A DNA stretch of 34,961 nucleotides from Bacteroidota bacterium. GTDB taxonomy: Bacteria; Bacteroidota; Bacteroidia; Chitinophagales; JADIYW01. Positions 7,528-15,440 of this stretch are shown piece by piece. The translations under genes were made by a program, and so were the position numbers. The stretch lies in the NCBI GenBank assembly GCA_028288625.1, contig JAQBNI010000092.1, forward strand, positions 1 to 34,961, written 5' to 3'. The notes beneath the pieces are model-generated. The model saw nothing but the letters and a program-made list of their open reading frames with translations. It did no database searches and was not told the DNA's origin. Each line of letters begins with the position of its first letter. Within the stretch, counting starts at the first letter, position 1.

Positions 7528-7612
7528 ATCTGATTATATGAATCCGAAATTACCTGTGCCTGCATGGATAACCATGGCAACAGCAACAAGCAACAGCGAA
7601 AATTGATTTCAT
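7499..7612 (-). promoter_or_regulatory. putative cysteine-responsive transcription attenuator
   Basis: The leader transcript can form three structures. (1) A pause hairpin, CATGG-TTAT-CCATG (7563-7576), overlaps the end of the Cys run. (2) An antiterminator pairs ATC(CA)TGCAGGC(ACA)GGT (7552-7569) with ACCGCTTGCAGAT (7514-7526): 13 pairs including one G-U, with two bulges. (3) The terminator (7504-7527) uses the same 5' arm as the antiterminator, so the two exclude each other. A ribosome stalled at Cys codons 9-12 would mask the pause hairpin but leave the antiterminator strand free, giving read-through. Completed translation to the stop at 7550 would cover that strand and allow termination. 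Pairings were worked out by hand; no folding energy was computed. Confidence 0.75.
7550..7612 (-). CDS. Cys-rich leader peptide
   Basis: A 20-codon ORF, ATG to TAA, encoding MKSIFAVACCCCHGYPCRHR. Four consecutive Cys codons (TGT TGC TGT TGC, codons 9-12) and a fifth at codon 17 make 25% Cys, far above normal. Only 75 nt separate its stop from the downstream ATG, and an intrinsic terminator fills that gap. This is the classical layout of an amino-acid attenuator leader, here with Cys as the sensed residue. It shares the MKS start and five-Cys content with the leader at 20422-20472. Its start lies a few nucleotides after an A/T-rich TATATTTA, so the mRNA may be nearly leaderless. The peptide itself probably has no further function. 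Confidence 0.78.
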   Translation of the reverse strand: MKSIFAVACCCCHGYPCRHR

Positions 7613-7665
7613 ATTGTAAATATATAAAATGGTTTTTCAATACGTGTAAAGGGAATGTAAAATAA

Positions 7666-8919
7666 CTAATCCTTCAGTAAATTAATAACTAAGGCTGTTT
7701 TAAGCTTAGGCTCAAACCATGTGGATTTCGGGGGCATGATATTGCCGCTGTCTGCTATATTCATTAGCTGTATCAATGTGACAGGGAAAAAAGCGAAAGC
7801 AATTTTCATTTCACCGGAATCAACGCGCTTTTGCAATTCTTCCAAACCGCGAATGCCTCCAACAAAATCAATGCGCTTATCTGTTCTTTGGTCTTTAATA
7901 TTTAAAACAGGATCGAGAATATATTTACTGAAAATGGTAATATCCAAAACGCCGATCGGATCACTTTCATCAAAGGTGCTTGTCTTTGCAGATAGCCTGT
8001 ACCAGTTGCCGTTGATATACATCGACAGTTCGTGCAAATGCTTTGGTTTATAAATTTCAGCTCCTTTCTTTTCAACTTCAAAATTTTCTTTTATTTTTTC
8101 GATGAGCTCTTCTTCGCTTAGTCCGTTAGAATCTTTTATTAAGCGATTGTAATCCTGTATTTGTAATTGATCAGAAGGAAATAAGCATGATAAAAAAAAA
8201 TTGAAAGGCTCATTACCTGTGTAACCGGGGTTTTCTTCTCTTAACTGCATTCCAACTTTTGCTGCTGCTGCGGTGCGATGATGACCATCAGCAATATAAC
8301 TTGCGGTAACATTCGTATGAAATAATTCCGTGAGTTTATCAATAATATTTTCCTCTTCTATTTTCCATAATTGATGCCGCACATTTTGCGCATCTGTAAA
8401 ATCATTTTCCGTTTCGTTTTGAGTACAGTACGTTTTTATAATCGCGTCAATTTCCTCAACAGGCTTATAGGTAAGAAATACCATGCCGGGTTGCGCCATT
8501 TTTGTTTTCATATGGCGTATCCTGTCGTTTTCTTTTGAAACCAGTGTAAGCTCATGCTTTTTTATTCTGTCTTCAAAATAATCATCGATCGAGCTTCCTG
8601 CAACTAAACCCGTTTGCGTTCTGCCGTTCATGGTTTGCGAATAAATATATAAGCACGACTGTTCATCTCTTACGAGATAACCTTTCCGAAGAAACTCTTC
8701 AAATTTTTCTTTTCCTTTTGCATACACTTCGTCTGCATACGGATCTACAGTTTCATCAAAATTGATTTCGGGTTTTGAAATATACAGGAAAGAGTATGGA
8801 TTATTTTTTGCTTCTTCTTTTGCTTCCACAGAATTTAATACATCATAAGGTTTACAAGCCACCTTGTCGGCAATATCTCTGCGCGGACGTAATGCCCTGA
8901 AGGGTTTGATCGTAATCAT
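7666..8919 (-). CDS. DUF1015 family protein
   Basis: A 417-residue protein of the DUF1015 family. The N-terminus MITIKPFRALRPRRDIADKV matches the family start closely, which is why I use the ATG at 8919; an upstream extension to 8973 would overlap the preceding gene. Family blocks KVACKPYDVLNSVEA, the histidine-rich ADGHHRTAAA (a phosphotransferase-like motif) and the C-terminal KSTWFEPKLKTALVINLL are all present. The exact reaction is not known to me; some members are described as SerK-like free-serine kinases, which fits the ADGHHR motif. It follows the S41 protease gene by 31 nt and is probably co-transcribed with it. It is the gene upstream of the cys leader but does not run into it in frame. 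Confidence 0.88.
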   Translation of the reverse strand: MITIKPFRALRPRRDIADKVACKPYDVLNSVEAKEEAKNNPYSFLYISKPEINFDETVDPYADEVYAKGKEKFEEFLRKGYLVRDEQSCLYIYSQTMNGRTQTGLVAGSSIDDYFEDRIKKHELTLVSKENDRIRHMKTKMAQPGMVFLTYKPVEEIDAIIKTYCTQNETENDFTDAQNVRHQLWKIEEENIIDKLTELFHTNVTASYIADGHHRTAAAAKVGMQLREENPGYTGNEPFNFFLSCLFPSDQLQIQDYNRLIKDSNGLSEEELIEKIKENFEVEKKGAEIYKPKHLHELSMYINGNWYRLSAKTSTFDESDPIGVLDITIFSKYILDPVLNIKDQRTDKRIDFVGGIRGLEELQKRVDSGEMKIAFAFFPVTLIQLMNIADSGNIMPPKSTWFEPKLKTALVINLLKD

Positions 8920-8950
8920 TTTTACTGAATGAAGAGCTCGATTGTAATTC

Positions 8951-10639
8951 TTATTCCTTTTTCGCGGAATCATCTTTGTCGCTCTTTATTTGTTTTTTCT
9001 CTTTGGTTTTATCAGTTGCGGATGCCTTCTTCTTATCTGTTTTTCCGTCGTCCAAAGATGCAGTTTGAATGTTGAATTTCTGAAAAGAACCGTCATAAAA
9101 TGATTTCATTGCTCTTACATAGATCGGATTCTGCTCGTTTGTTACCTGGTAATATGCGCTGGCATTCCACAGGTCCTGTGCAATTAAACCCTTTAGCTGA
9201 TTTTGAATTGTAGGAATGCTTTTGATATAATTTTCTGCGGAATCAGGTTCTATTTTTTTGTTTTTTGCAAAAGCAAAAAATCTTCCCAGGAAAACAGAAT
9301 CCACTTTAAAGTTTTTAAGGTAAGCATCAAATGTCGGGTAGGATTTTTCCAGGCTGTGGCGATTGCTGTTTACATATTCTAACACGAATTGGTTGAATGA
9401 ACCCGAGCGCACCAGCTTGCCATAATATTTAGAGCTCCACGTTGTATCAAGCCCTACAAAAATATCCGGTGTAATTCCGCCGCCGCCATAGACAATGCGT
9501 TTTCCATTTGTAAAATATTTTGTAGAATCTGTAATTTTTATTTTTGCCTGGTCAAACAATTCACCATTCTCGTACCGGTCTTCAATATCCTCATAATACT
9601 TATCTATACCCTTTGTATAAGATTTTTGTATGTTCCTCCCACTTGGTGTATAATAATGCGCCATGGTCAAACGAACAACCGACATATCCGGCAACGAATA
9701 ACCTTTCTGCACCAATCCTTTCCCGAACGTTCTTCTTCCTATAACAAGCCCTCTGTCCCAATCCTGTATGGCTCCTGAGACTATTTCACTTGCGGAAGCT
9801 GTGTTCTGATCTGCCATCACTACAAGTTCGCCTTTTTCGAAGTTGCCTGATTTTGTAGCATTCAAATCAATTCTTGGCTGTGATCTTCCTTCCGAATACA
9901 CAACCAATTTCCCTTCGCTTAAAAACAGATCTGATAACGCATGTGCCTGGTTCAGATATCCGCCGCCATTTCCTGTAAGGTCTAAAATTATTTTTTTAGC
10001 GCCTTGTTTTTTTAATGTATCGATTGCGGCTTCTGTTTCCTCTGTTGCGGTTGCAGAGAAACGGGCAAGTTTTACATAACCGATATCTGGTGCCGCCATG
10101 TATTGTGCTTCGATCGCGTAGATTGGAATTTTATCGCGGATGATCTCAAACTCAAGGAGATCTTTTTCTCCGATACGTTTAATTTTTATAGTGACTTTCG
10201 TTCCTTTCTTTCCACGCAACTTTTTAAACACACCGTCATTATTAATTCCTACACCTGCTACTTTCGATGTATCTACAAAAACGATTTTATCTCCGTCTTC
10301 TACGCCTACTTTTTGCGACGGACCACCCGGGATCACATGCACAACAATGATCGTATCGAGGTAGATCTGGAATTGTATTCCTACGCCTTCGAAATTTCCT
10401 TCCAATGGCTCGTTCGCTCTCTTAATTTCATCTGCATTCATATATACGGAATGCGGGTCGAGTTTTTTCAAAATTTCTGTAATGCCAATTTCAACAAGAG
10501 AATCAACCCGTGGATCCTCTACATAATAATTATCGAGCAGATTTAAAAACGTCGCCATCTTTTGCTGATACATCTGTGCTTGTAAACGGGAGTGACAAAA
10601 CAGTCCGGAAAATGCAATAAATAATAGGATTTTTTTCAT
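8951..10639 (-). CDS. S41 family C-terminal processing peptidase
   Basis: A 562-residue secreted serine protease of the CtpA/Prc (S41) family. The start at 10639 gives a signal peptide (MKKILLFIAFSGLFCHS, cleavage near LQAQ). The order is an N-terminal S41 domain (YYVEDPRVDSLVE), a PDZ domain (about residues 80-160, with EGVGIQF and VIPGGPSQKVGVEDGD), and the protease core. The catalytic dyad is visible as Ser282 in TASASEIV and Lys307 in TFGKGLVQ, with the family's spacing of 25. A C-terminal extension of about 200 residues ends in a Lys/Asp-rich tail. It trims C-termini of periplasmic proteins; substrates are unknown here. An upstream in-frame start (10669) is less likely because it precedes the signal peptide. 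It is the first gene of a pair with DUF1015. Confidence 0.9.
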   Translation of the reverse strand: MKKILLFIAFSGLFCHSRLQAQMYQQKMATFLNLLDNYYVEDPRVDSLVEIGITEILKKLDPHSVYMNADEIKRANEPLEGNFEGVGIQFQIYLDTIIVVHVIPGGPSQKVGVEDGDKIVFVDTSKVAGVGINNDGVFKKLRGKKGTKVTIKIKRIGEKDLLEFEIIRDKIPIYAIEAQYMAAPDIGYVKLARFSATATEETEAAIDTLKKQGAKKIILDLTGNGGGYLNQAHALSDLFLSEGKLVVYSEGRSQPRIDLNATKSGNFEKGELVVMADQNTASASEIVSGAIQDWDRGLVIGRRTFGKGLVQKGYSLPDMSVVRLTMAHYYTPSGRNIQKSYTKGIDKYYEDIEDRYENGELFDQAKIKITDSTKYFTNGKRIVYGGGGITPDIFVGLDTTWSSKYYGKLVRSGSFNQFVLEYVNSNRHSLEKSYPTFDAYLKNFKVDSVFLGRFFAFAKNKKIEPDSAENYIKSIPTIQNQLKGLIAQDLWNASAYYQVTNEQNPIYVRAMKSFYDGSFQKFNIQTASLDDGKTDKKKASATDKTKEKKQIKSDKDDSAKKE

Positions 10640-10687
10640 ATAAAATTTATGAACGTTAAATGTACTCAATTGCCTGAATTTCTATGG

Positions 10688-11458
10688 TTATTGTTTCTTA
10701 ATTTTTTTACGAAACCGAATATTCAATAGCTCTACAGCAAGCGAAAAGAAAATAGCAAAATATAAATATCCTTTGGGAATGATCTCGTCATGAAGATCAC
10801 CGTTTCCAATAGCGTGCATCTGGTGCAAGCCTTCTATCAGCAACATAAAACCAATAAGGATGAGGAATGACAAGCCCAGCATTTGCATAGAGGGATGACG
10901 ATTTACAAAATTACCTACGGGTCCGGAAAACAGCATCATAATTCCAATGGACAAGATCACCGACAGCATCATGACAAGTATTATTTTTGTTAATCCTATA
11001 GCAGTAATAATACTGTCGATCGAGAAAACAATATTGATGAGTGTGATCTGGATAATGATCGCCTTCATGTTTGCCTGGTGAGATTTATATTCTTTAGGAA
11101 ATGCTTCGCCTTCCAGCTTATGATGTATCTCTGAGATACTTTTGTAAATTAAAAATAATCCGCCACCGAGTAAAATAAGGCTTTGACCTGTTGGAGCAAT
11201 GTCTTTTCCGAATAAATTAAAATGGATAAATGGATTTTGCATTTTTAAGACAAACGCAATTCCGAGCAGGAGCAACAACCTTAAGATCATTGCAATAAGC
11301 AAGCCTATATTTCTTGCTCTTGGCTGTAATTTTTTTGGTAGCCGGTCTGCAATGATGGAAATGAAAATAATATTATCAATTCCTAAAACTATTTCCATGA
11401 ATGTAAGCGTAAGTAAACTTATCCAGGTGGCCGCTTCTCCAAAAACACTAAAATCCAT
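10688..11458 (-). CDS. TerC family integral membrane protein
   Basis: A 256-residue, mostly hydrophobic protein of the TerC/Alx family. The signature acidic helices are seen: TLTFMEIVLGIDNIIFISII near the N-terminus and NIVFSIDSIITAIGL in the middle, both Asp-containing membrane segments proposed to bind metal ions. The C-terminus has FAIFFSLAVELLNIRF and a basic tail. Members affect tellurite resistance, Mn2+ export or cofactor loading of exported proteins. I start at the ATG at 11458 (an adjacent ATG at 11461 is equally possible), because a TATCTTTG -7 element lies about 20 nt upstream. The longer frame to 11569 would need to pass through that promoter and has no family homology I can see. 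Confidence 0.85.
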   Translation of the reverse strand: MDFSVFGEAATWISLLTLTFMEIVLGIDNIIFISIIADRLPKKLQPRARNIGLLIAMILRLLLLLGIAFVLKMQNPFIHFNLFGKDIAPTGQSLILLGGGLFLIYKSISEIHHKLEGEAFPKEYKSHQANMKAIIIQITLINIVFSIDSIITAIGLTKIILVMMLSVILSIGIMMLFSGPVGNFVNRHPSMQMLGLSFLILIGFMLLIEGLHQMHAIGNGDLHDEIIPKGYLYFAIFFSLAVELLNIRFRKKIKKQ

Positions 11459-11796
11459 CATCTTAAATATTTGCAGACCAAAGATACATTTTAGGCGGAG
11501 TATTAAAAAGGGGAGAATCAGAGCGCAGGAAGCGTTGCCGGCTACGTACCGGTTTAAAAAGTGAGGCAATAATTTTCTATTTCGTCAGGATACCCAACAG
11601 TAATATCATTAATAAAATCAAAAAGTACTGAAATGCTTGCATTTCTCTGGTGACAGGTAATTGTTTTCGCATAATCAATGGTTTTGTTTCTGAATTTATG
11701 CAAATAAAAACATATTGTCAATATTTTAATGCTAAAAAACAGAATACGTACTGTGTGCAAATGTGGAAAACCTAAATCAATTATATTTTGACAACA
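11459..11796. other. intergenic stretch without a convincing gene
   Basis: About 338 nt between TerC and the LpxH-like gene, both on the minus strand. It holds a -7 promoter element for TerC (11479-11486) and a small palindrome GAAATGCTTGCATTTC near 11630-11645 with no U-tract. A minus-strand frame at 11554-11760 starts only at TTG, has odd composition, and I do not count it as a gene. Confidence 0.5.
11479..11486 (-). promoter_or_regulatory. Bacteroidota-type -7 element for TerC
   Basis: The minus strand reads TATCTTTG, an exact match to TAnnTTTG. It lies 20 nt upstream of the ATG at 11458, giving a short leader. I do not see a clear TTG at the -33 spacing, so support is from the -7 element only. 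Confidence 0.4.
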
Positions 11797-12576
11797 TTAG
11801 CTTCTGTCAATGCCTTTAAATTGCAGATCATGCTGATAGTAGAATAACTCCCAGTCGCCGTTATTATATTCCAATGCAGTTAGGTTTTCCATCCAGTCGC
11901 CGCTATTCATATACACTGTTTTCCCTTTCCCGGAAACTACTTCCCGGATCTGTGGCTTATGAATGTGACCGCAGATGACATAATCAAATCCTTCTTCAAT
12001 TCCAATTTCAATCGCGACATCTTCAAAATCCTGAACCCTTTTTTTTACAACCGACTTCACCTTATCCTTAATATATTTTGAAATTAAAATATTATCCTTG
12101 CCGTATCTCATCCTTATTTTATTGATGAAACGGTTAAATTGAAATATTTTATCATAAGTTCTGCCGCCTAGTTTTGCAAGCCATCGCGCGCTGCCGCCAA
12201 CAGAAAGATCATATTTATCGCCATGGAAGATCCAGTGCTTCTTTCCATCCACTTCAAGGATGATCTCATCGCGTAACTGAATGGTATCAAATTTATACCC
12301 GGAAAAATTGCGCATGTGATCATCGTGATTTCCCGTCAGGTAATACACCGGAATTCCCTGGCGTGCAAGATCAAGTATCAAAAAGATATTTTCTATATGT
12401 TCCTGCGGAAAATAACCTGCAGCAAAATTCCAGATATCCAGCCAATCGCCATTAATAATTAATACGATAGGCTCAATGCTTTTTAAATACTTGTTTAATT
12501 CTGCGGCATGCGAAGCCCGCGTACCCAAGTGGATATCCGAAATAATACAAATTTCTACGCGACGCCGTTCTGACAT
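11797..12576 (-). CDS. UDP-2,3-diacylglucosamine diphosphatase-like metallophosphoesterase
   Basis: A 259-residue calcineurin-like phosphoesterase with all metal motifs: Asp14-x-His16 (SDIHLG), Asp44 (NGDWLD), Asn83-His84 (GNHDDH), His118 (FHGDKYD) and His204-x-His206 (CGHIHKP). The closest known role is LpxH-type hydrolysis of UDP-2,3-diacylglucosamine to lipid X in lipid A synthesis, at the inner face of the membrane. The longer, basic helical insert at about 150-190 (FNRFINKIRMRYGKDNI) is a possible membrane-association patch, as in LpxH. It starts with ATG. No lipid A genes neighbour it. A generic phosphoesterase assignment is the safe fallback. Confidence 0.82.
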   Translation of the reverse strand: MSERRRVEICIISDIHLGTRASHAAELNKYLKSIEPIVLIINGDWLDIWNFAAGYFPQEHIENIFLILDLARQGIPVYYLTGNHDDHMRNFSGYKFDTIQLRDEIILEVDGKKHWIFHGDKYDLSVGGSARWLAKLGGRTYDKIFQFNRFINKIRMRYGKDNILISKYIKDKVKSVVKKRVQDFEDVAIEIGIEEGFDYVICGHIHKPQIREVVSGKGKTVYMNSGDWMENLTALEYNNGDWELFYYQHDLQFKGIDRS

Positions 12577-12771
12577 ATGAAGAATAAAATTAATAATACT
12601 TAGTGATATTGCTGCCGTTGAAGGATTAACGGACTATTTCCTTTATTGTTGAACCGCTGATTAAATAGTTTCTTAAAATTAATTTAACTGGAGAAAATCC
12701 ATTAATTTTTTCCTTTTTAGCATATTTGTATTAAAGGAAGAATAAATTTTTCACATTTTAAAAATAATAAC

Positions 12772-13794
12772 ATGTCTTACGCGAAATTAGAGTACATCTG
12801 GCTGGATGGTTACAAGCCGACGCAAAGCCTTCGAAGCAAAACCAGGATCGAAAGAGAATTCACCGGCAAACTGGATGATTGTCCAACATGGTGTTTTGAT
12901 GGTTCTTCCACAGAACAGGCGCCGGGAGGATCTTCAGACTGCTTATTAAAACCGGTATTTGTATGTCCGGATCCTGCGAGAAAATTCGGCTATCTCGTTA
13001 TGTGTGAAGTATTATCCCCGGATGGCACGCCGCATGTAAGCAATGGTCGTGCAACAATAGAAGACGATGACAATGATTTTTGGTTCGGTTTTGAGCAGGA
13101 ATATTTTATATGGAATCCCAAGATCGATAAGCCTATTGGCTGGGGTGACTTTACCTTAACAGGCGAGCCAGGTCCGCAAGGTCCTTATTATTGCTCTGTT
13201 GGTGGCGGAAAAGCTGTAGGACGTTATATAGTAGAAGAACATCTTGACCTTTGCCTTGAAGCGGGTTTAAATGTTGAAGGTATCAATGCGGAAGTTGCGA
13301 TTGGACAATGGGAATTCCAGGTATTTGCAAAAGGCGCAAAGGCAGCAGGTGATCAGACATGGATCGCGCGTTACCTGATGGAAAGAGTAGCAGAAAAATA
13401 TGGCTACAGCATTAACTGGCATTGCAAACCACTTGGCGATACCGACTGGAACGGCTCAGGCATGCATGCAAACTTCTCTAATGGCGTATTGCGTTCTTGC
13501 GGAAGCAAGGAAACATATGATACGATCTGCGAATCATTTCGTCCATTTATAAAAGAACATATTGAAGTATACGGCGCTGATAACGATCTGCGTTTAACGG
13601 GAAAACACGAAACACAATCTATTGATAAATTTTCATTCGGTGTTTCTGATCGCGGAGCTTCTATACGTATTCCGATTGCAACAGTAGACAAAGGATGGAA
13701 AGGATGGCTGGAAGACCGCCGACCGAACTCCGCTGCTGATCCATATAAAGTAGCGGCACGAATTGTAAAAACAGTGAAGACTGCAAAAGTATAA
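12772..13794 (+). CDS. glutamine synthetase, GSII (eukaryotic-like) type
   Basis: A 340-residue glutamine synthetase of the short GSII class. The beta-grasp domain (LEYIWLDGYKPTQSLRSKTR) is followed by the catalytic domain. Visible motifs are WCFDGSSTEQAPG, the glutamate-bearing FGFEQEYFIW, GGGKAVGRYIVEEH, NAEVAIGQWEFQVF, KPLGDTDWNGSGMHANFS, and RLTGKHETQSIDKFSFGV with SDRGASIRIP. It condenses glutamate and ammonia with ATP in the cytoplasm. The length and motifs exclude the approximately 470-residue GSI and the 700-residue GSIII. It is a single gene with a strong terminator right behind. A near-consensus -7 element (CATATTTG, 12721-12728) lies 43 nt before the ATG. GSII lacks the adenylylation site of GSI. 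Confidence 0.93.
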   Translation: MSYAKLEYIWLDGYKPTQSLRSKTRIEREFTGKLDDCPTWCFDGSSTEQAPGGSSDCLLKPVFVCPDPARKFGYLVMCEVLSPDGTPHVSNGRATIEDDDNDFWFGFEQEYFIWNPKIDKPIGWGDFTLTGEPGPQGPYYCSVGGGKAVGRYIVEEHLDLCLEAGLNVEGINAEVAIGQWEFQVFAKGAKAAGDQTWIARYLMERVAEKYGYSINWHCKPLGDTDWNGSGMHANFSNGVLRSCGSKETYDTICESFRPFIKEHIEVYGADNDLRLTGKHETQSIDKFSFGVSDRGASIRIPIATVDKGWKGWLEDRRPNSAADPYKVAARIVKTVKTAKV

Positions 13795-13812
13795 ATGTTT
13801 GCTTTTAATGTT

Positions 13813-13840
13813 AAAGCCTTCCGCATGGAAGGCTTTTTTT
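13813..13840 (+). terminator. intrinsic terminator after glutamine synthetase
   Basis: AAAGCCTTCC pairs with GGAAGGCTTT across the 4-nt loop GCAT, followed by T residues. The stem has 10 pairs. It sits 18 nt after the stop codon at 13794, and the U-tract abuts the end of the convergent minus-strand gene. Confidence 0.9.
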
Positions 13841-13841
13841 A

Positions 13842-14657
13842 TTAAATGAGTTTTGATTTCACTAATGCATCCAGCAATTGTTCCCTGAATTGCCAGTTGG
13901 TATGTAATGCATTCTGTGCGTTATCGTATGCTGCCGGACTGAGTAAGTATTGTCCGTTTTGAAATGCTTCTTCCCTGATAAATTGAAACGCAAATTGTGT
14001 TGTAAAATCTTGCCCGAAAACCGGATCTAAAATATCGCCAATAAACAACCCGTGAAATAGATACCCCGACTCAACATGATACTGCTTATCAAGTTCATCA
14101 ATAATAAAAGGAGATGCCTTTACCAATGCTTCCCCGAATTTGATATAATCGTTTTTAAAATCAACTCTGCCATTCACATCATATACACTTCTTGCGAGAT
14201 CAACCGTAAGATGTGCATTTAATCCTGCACATAAAATCCGCAATTGTGATTGATGGGAGAAACAAAGTGTATAATAATTCTTCCAGTGATATTCTGTTTC
14301 CTTTCCTGTAAGGTGATCGTGCAAATTGAATAAAAATCTTTTTGCAAATGCGATGGTGATTGCTTTCGCTTTTTTGATATCTGTATATTTTTCCGGTTCG
14401 TTTTTCAAAGAAAGCAATGCCTGGTGTGTAGTTTGTTCGTATACCAAGGGAAACAAACCGCGGTTGTCATTATGGATCTGAAAAATATGTGTGATACGGG
14501 AAAGCTTATCTTCTACCATCAACTCGGAAGTCATGTTAGAGGTATCGCTTAATTGCAGCAACTCACTCATCTCCTGTGAAGTAATTGCCTGCTGTTGAAC
14601 TTTGGAACAGCCTGCAAATAAAAGGACAGTGGATATTATGTAGAAATATTTTCTCAT
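13842..14657 (-). CDS. DUF5995 family lipoprotein
   Basis: A 271-residue predicted lipoprotein. The N-terminus MRKYFYIISTVLLFAGCSK has a lipobox with Cys17 as the likely lipidated residue. Blocks NRGLFPLVYEQTTHQAL and LCAGLNAHLTVDLARSVYDV match the DUF5995 pattern as I know it, including the Asn-Ala-His element followed by D. The remainder is helical and His/Tyr-rich. The function is unknown. Its start overlaps the stop of the upstream dienelactone hydrolase gene by 4 nt (ATGA), so translation is probably coupled. In other members the domain is said to be hydrolase-like, but I see no proof here. Confidence 0.75.
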   Translation of the reverse strand: MRKYFYIISTVLLFAGCSKVQQQAITSQEMSELLQLSDTSNMTSELMVEDKLSRITHIFQIHNDNRGLFPLVYEQTTHQALLSLKNEPEKYTDIKKAKAITIAFAKRFLFNLHDHLTGKETEYHWKNYYTLCFSHQSQLRILCAGLNAHLTVDLARSVYDVNGRVDFKNDYIKFGEALVKASPFIIDELDKQYHVESGYLFHGLFIGDILDPVFGQDFTTQFAFQFIREEAFQNGQYLLSPAAYDNAQNALHTNWQFREQLLDALVKSKLI

Positions 14658-15340
14658 GCCAATTGCTGCTGAAAAAAATTCATCATGTGCTTAAATGCGC
14701 GCTTGCCCTGATCGGTATTAAAAAACAAATGCGGAATTCCGTGCGGCAAATTATACCAATGCGTTTCGAGCTTTCCGTTCAATTGCCTTTCCAGTTCTTT
14801 CACGCGCCAGACCGGGCACATCGGATCTACGTATGCAAAATGTCCCTGGATCTTATGATCGATGAAAGAGGCACATCTTGCGGGGATACCGCTGCCGGTT
14901 AAACCAAACGAATGATGAAATACAACAGGCGCTTTTACTTCAGGACGTATCGCTGCATGCAACACAAATCCGCCGGTTAAACATTGTCCCACAACACCGA
15001 TATTATTTTCATCTACATTATCAAATTCCTTGAACTGATCAAGTATCTCAAAAAATTCTGCCAATGGTGCATTACCGGTGGGTTCATTATTTCTCACCAT
15101 TGCATTCATCAAAAACTGTACGCAATATTTTCGCAATGTCGTTCCACCGCTGTATAAGTCGGGAATCAATACATTATAATCTCCTTCATTACATAAAATT
15201 TCTGCGCTCTTATGTGTAGCCTTTTGAATGCCCGTTAAATCCGGCAGGAATAATATCCCCGGGCGCTTTTCTTCAGAAGGCGATTCATAATAAAAGCCGT
15301 TGATCTTGCGGTTTAATAATGGTAATTGTACGGATCGCAA
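14654..15340 (-). CDS. dienelactone hydrolase family protein
   Basis: A 228-residue alpha/beta hydrolase of the dienelactone hydrolase family. The nucleophile is a Cys (Cys120 in VVGQCLTGGF), as is typical of this family, with Asp172 (YVDPMCPVW) and a histidine in LPHGIPHLFF (His200 or His204). It lacks a signal peptide and is cytoplasmic. The start is TTG at 15340, with no usable in-frame ATG nearby, so the exact start is uncertain. It is the first gene of a coupled pair with the DUF5995 lipoprotein. The substrate is unknown; DLH family members hydrolyse lactones and other esters. Confidence 0.85.
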   Translation of the reverse strand: MRSVQLPLLNRKINGFYYESPSEEKRPGILFLPDLTGIQKATHKSAEILCNEGDYNVLIPDLYSGGTTLRKYCVQFLMNAMVRNNEPTGNAPLAEFFEILDQFKEFDNVDENNIGVVGQCLTGGFVLHAAIRPEVKAPVVFHHSFGLTGSGIPARCASFIDHKIQGHFAYVDPMCPVWRVKELERQLNGKLETHWYNLPHGIPHLFFNTDQGKRAFKHMMNFFQQQLA

Positions 15341-15440
15341 TTTATTTGTTTTTGAAATGTATTGATAAAAATCATATGAAAGATAATAAATAAATTTCGC
15401 TTGATAGGTTTATATTTGGTATCATTAACCGGTCAATCTT

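Noticed and set aside
7475-7665. SAM or other metabolite riboswitch ahead of the cystathionine enzyme
   Set aside because: The terminator is accompanied by a Cys-rich leader ORF and a fitting antiterminator inside it; no SAM-riboswitch core features (k-turn, conserved junctions) are seen.
11554-11760. 68-residue minus-strand ORF between TerC and the LpxH-like gene
   Set aside because: It only starts at TTG, has unlike-protein composition and no recognisable motif; the same frame is likely chance.
12577-12771. Leader peptide or attenuator upstream of glutamine synthetase
   Set aside because: No short ORF with biased codons and no T-tailed hairpin before the ATG; only an A/T-rich gap with a possible -7 element.
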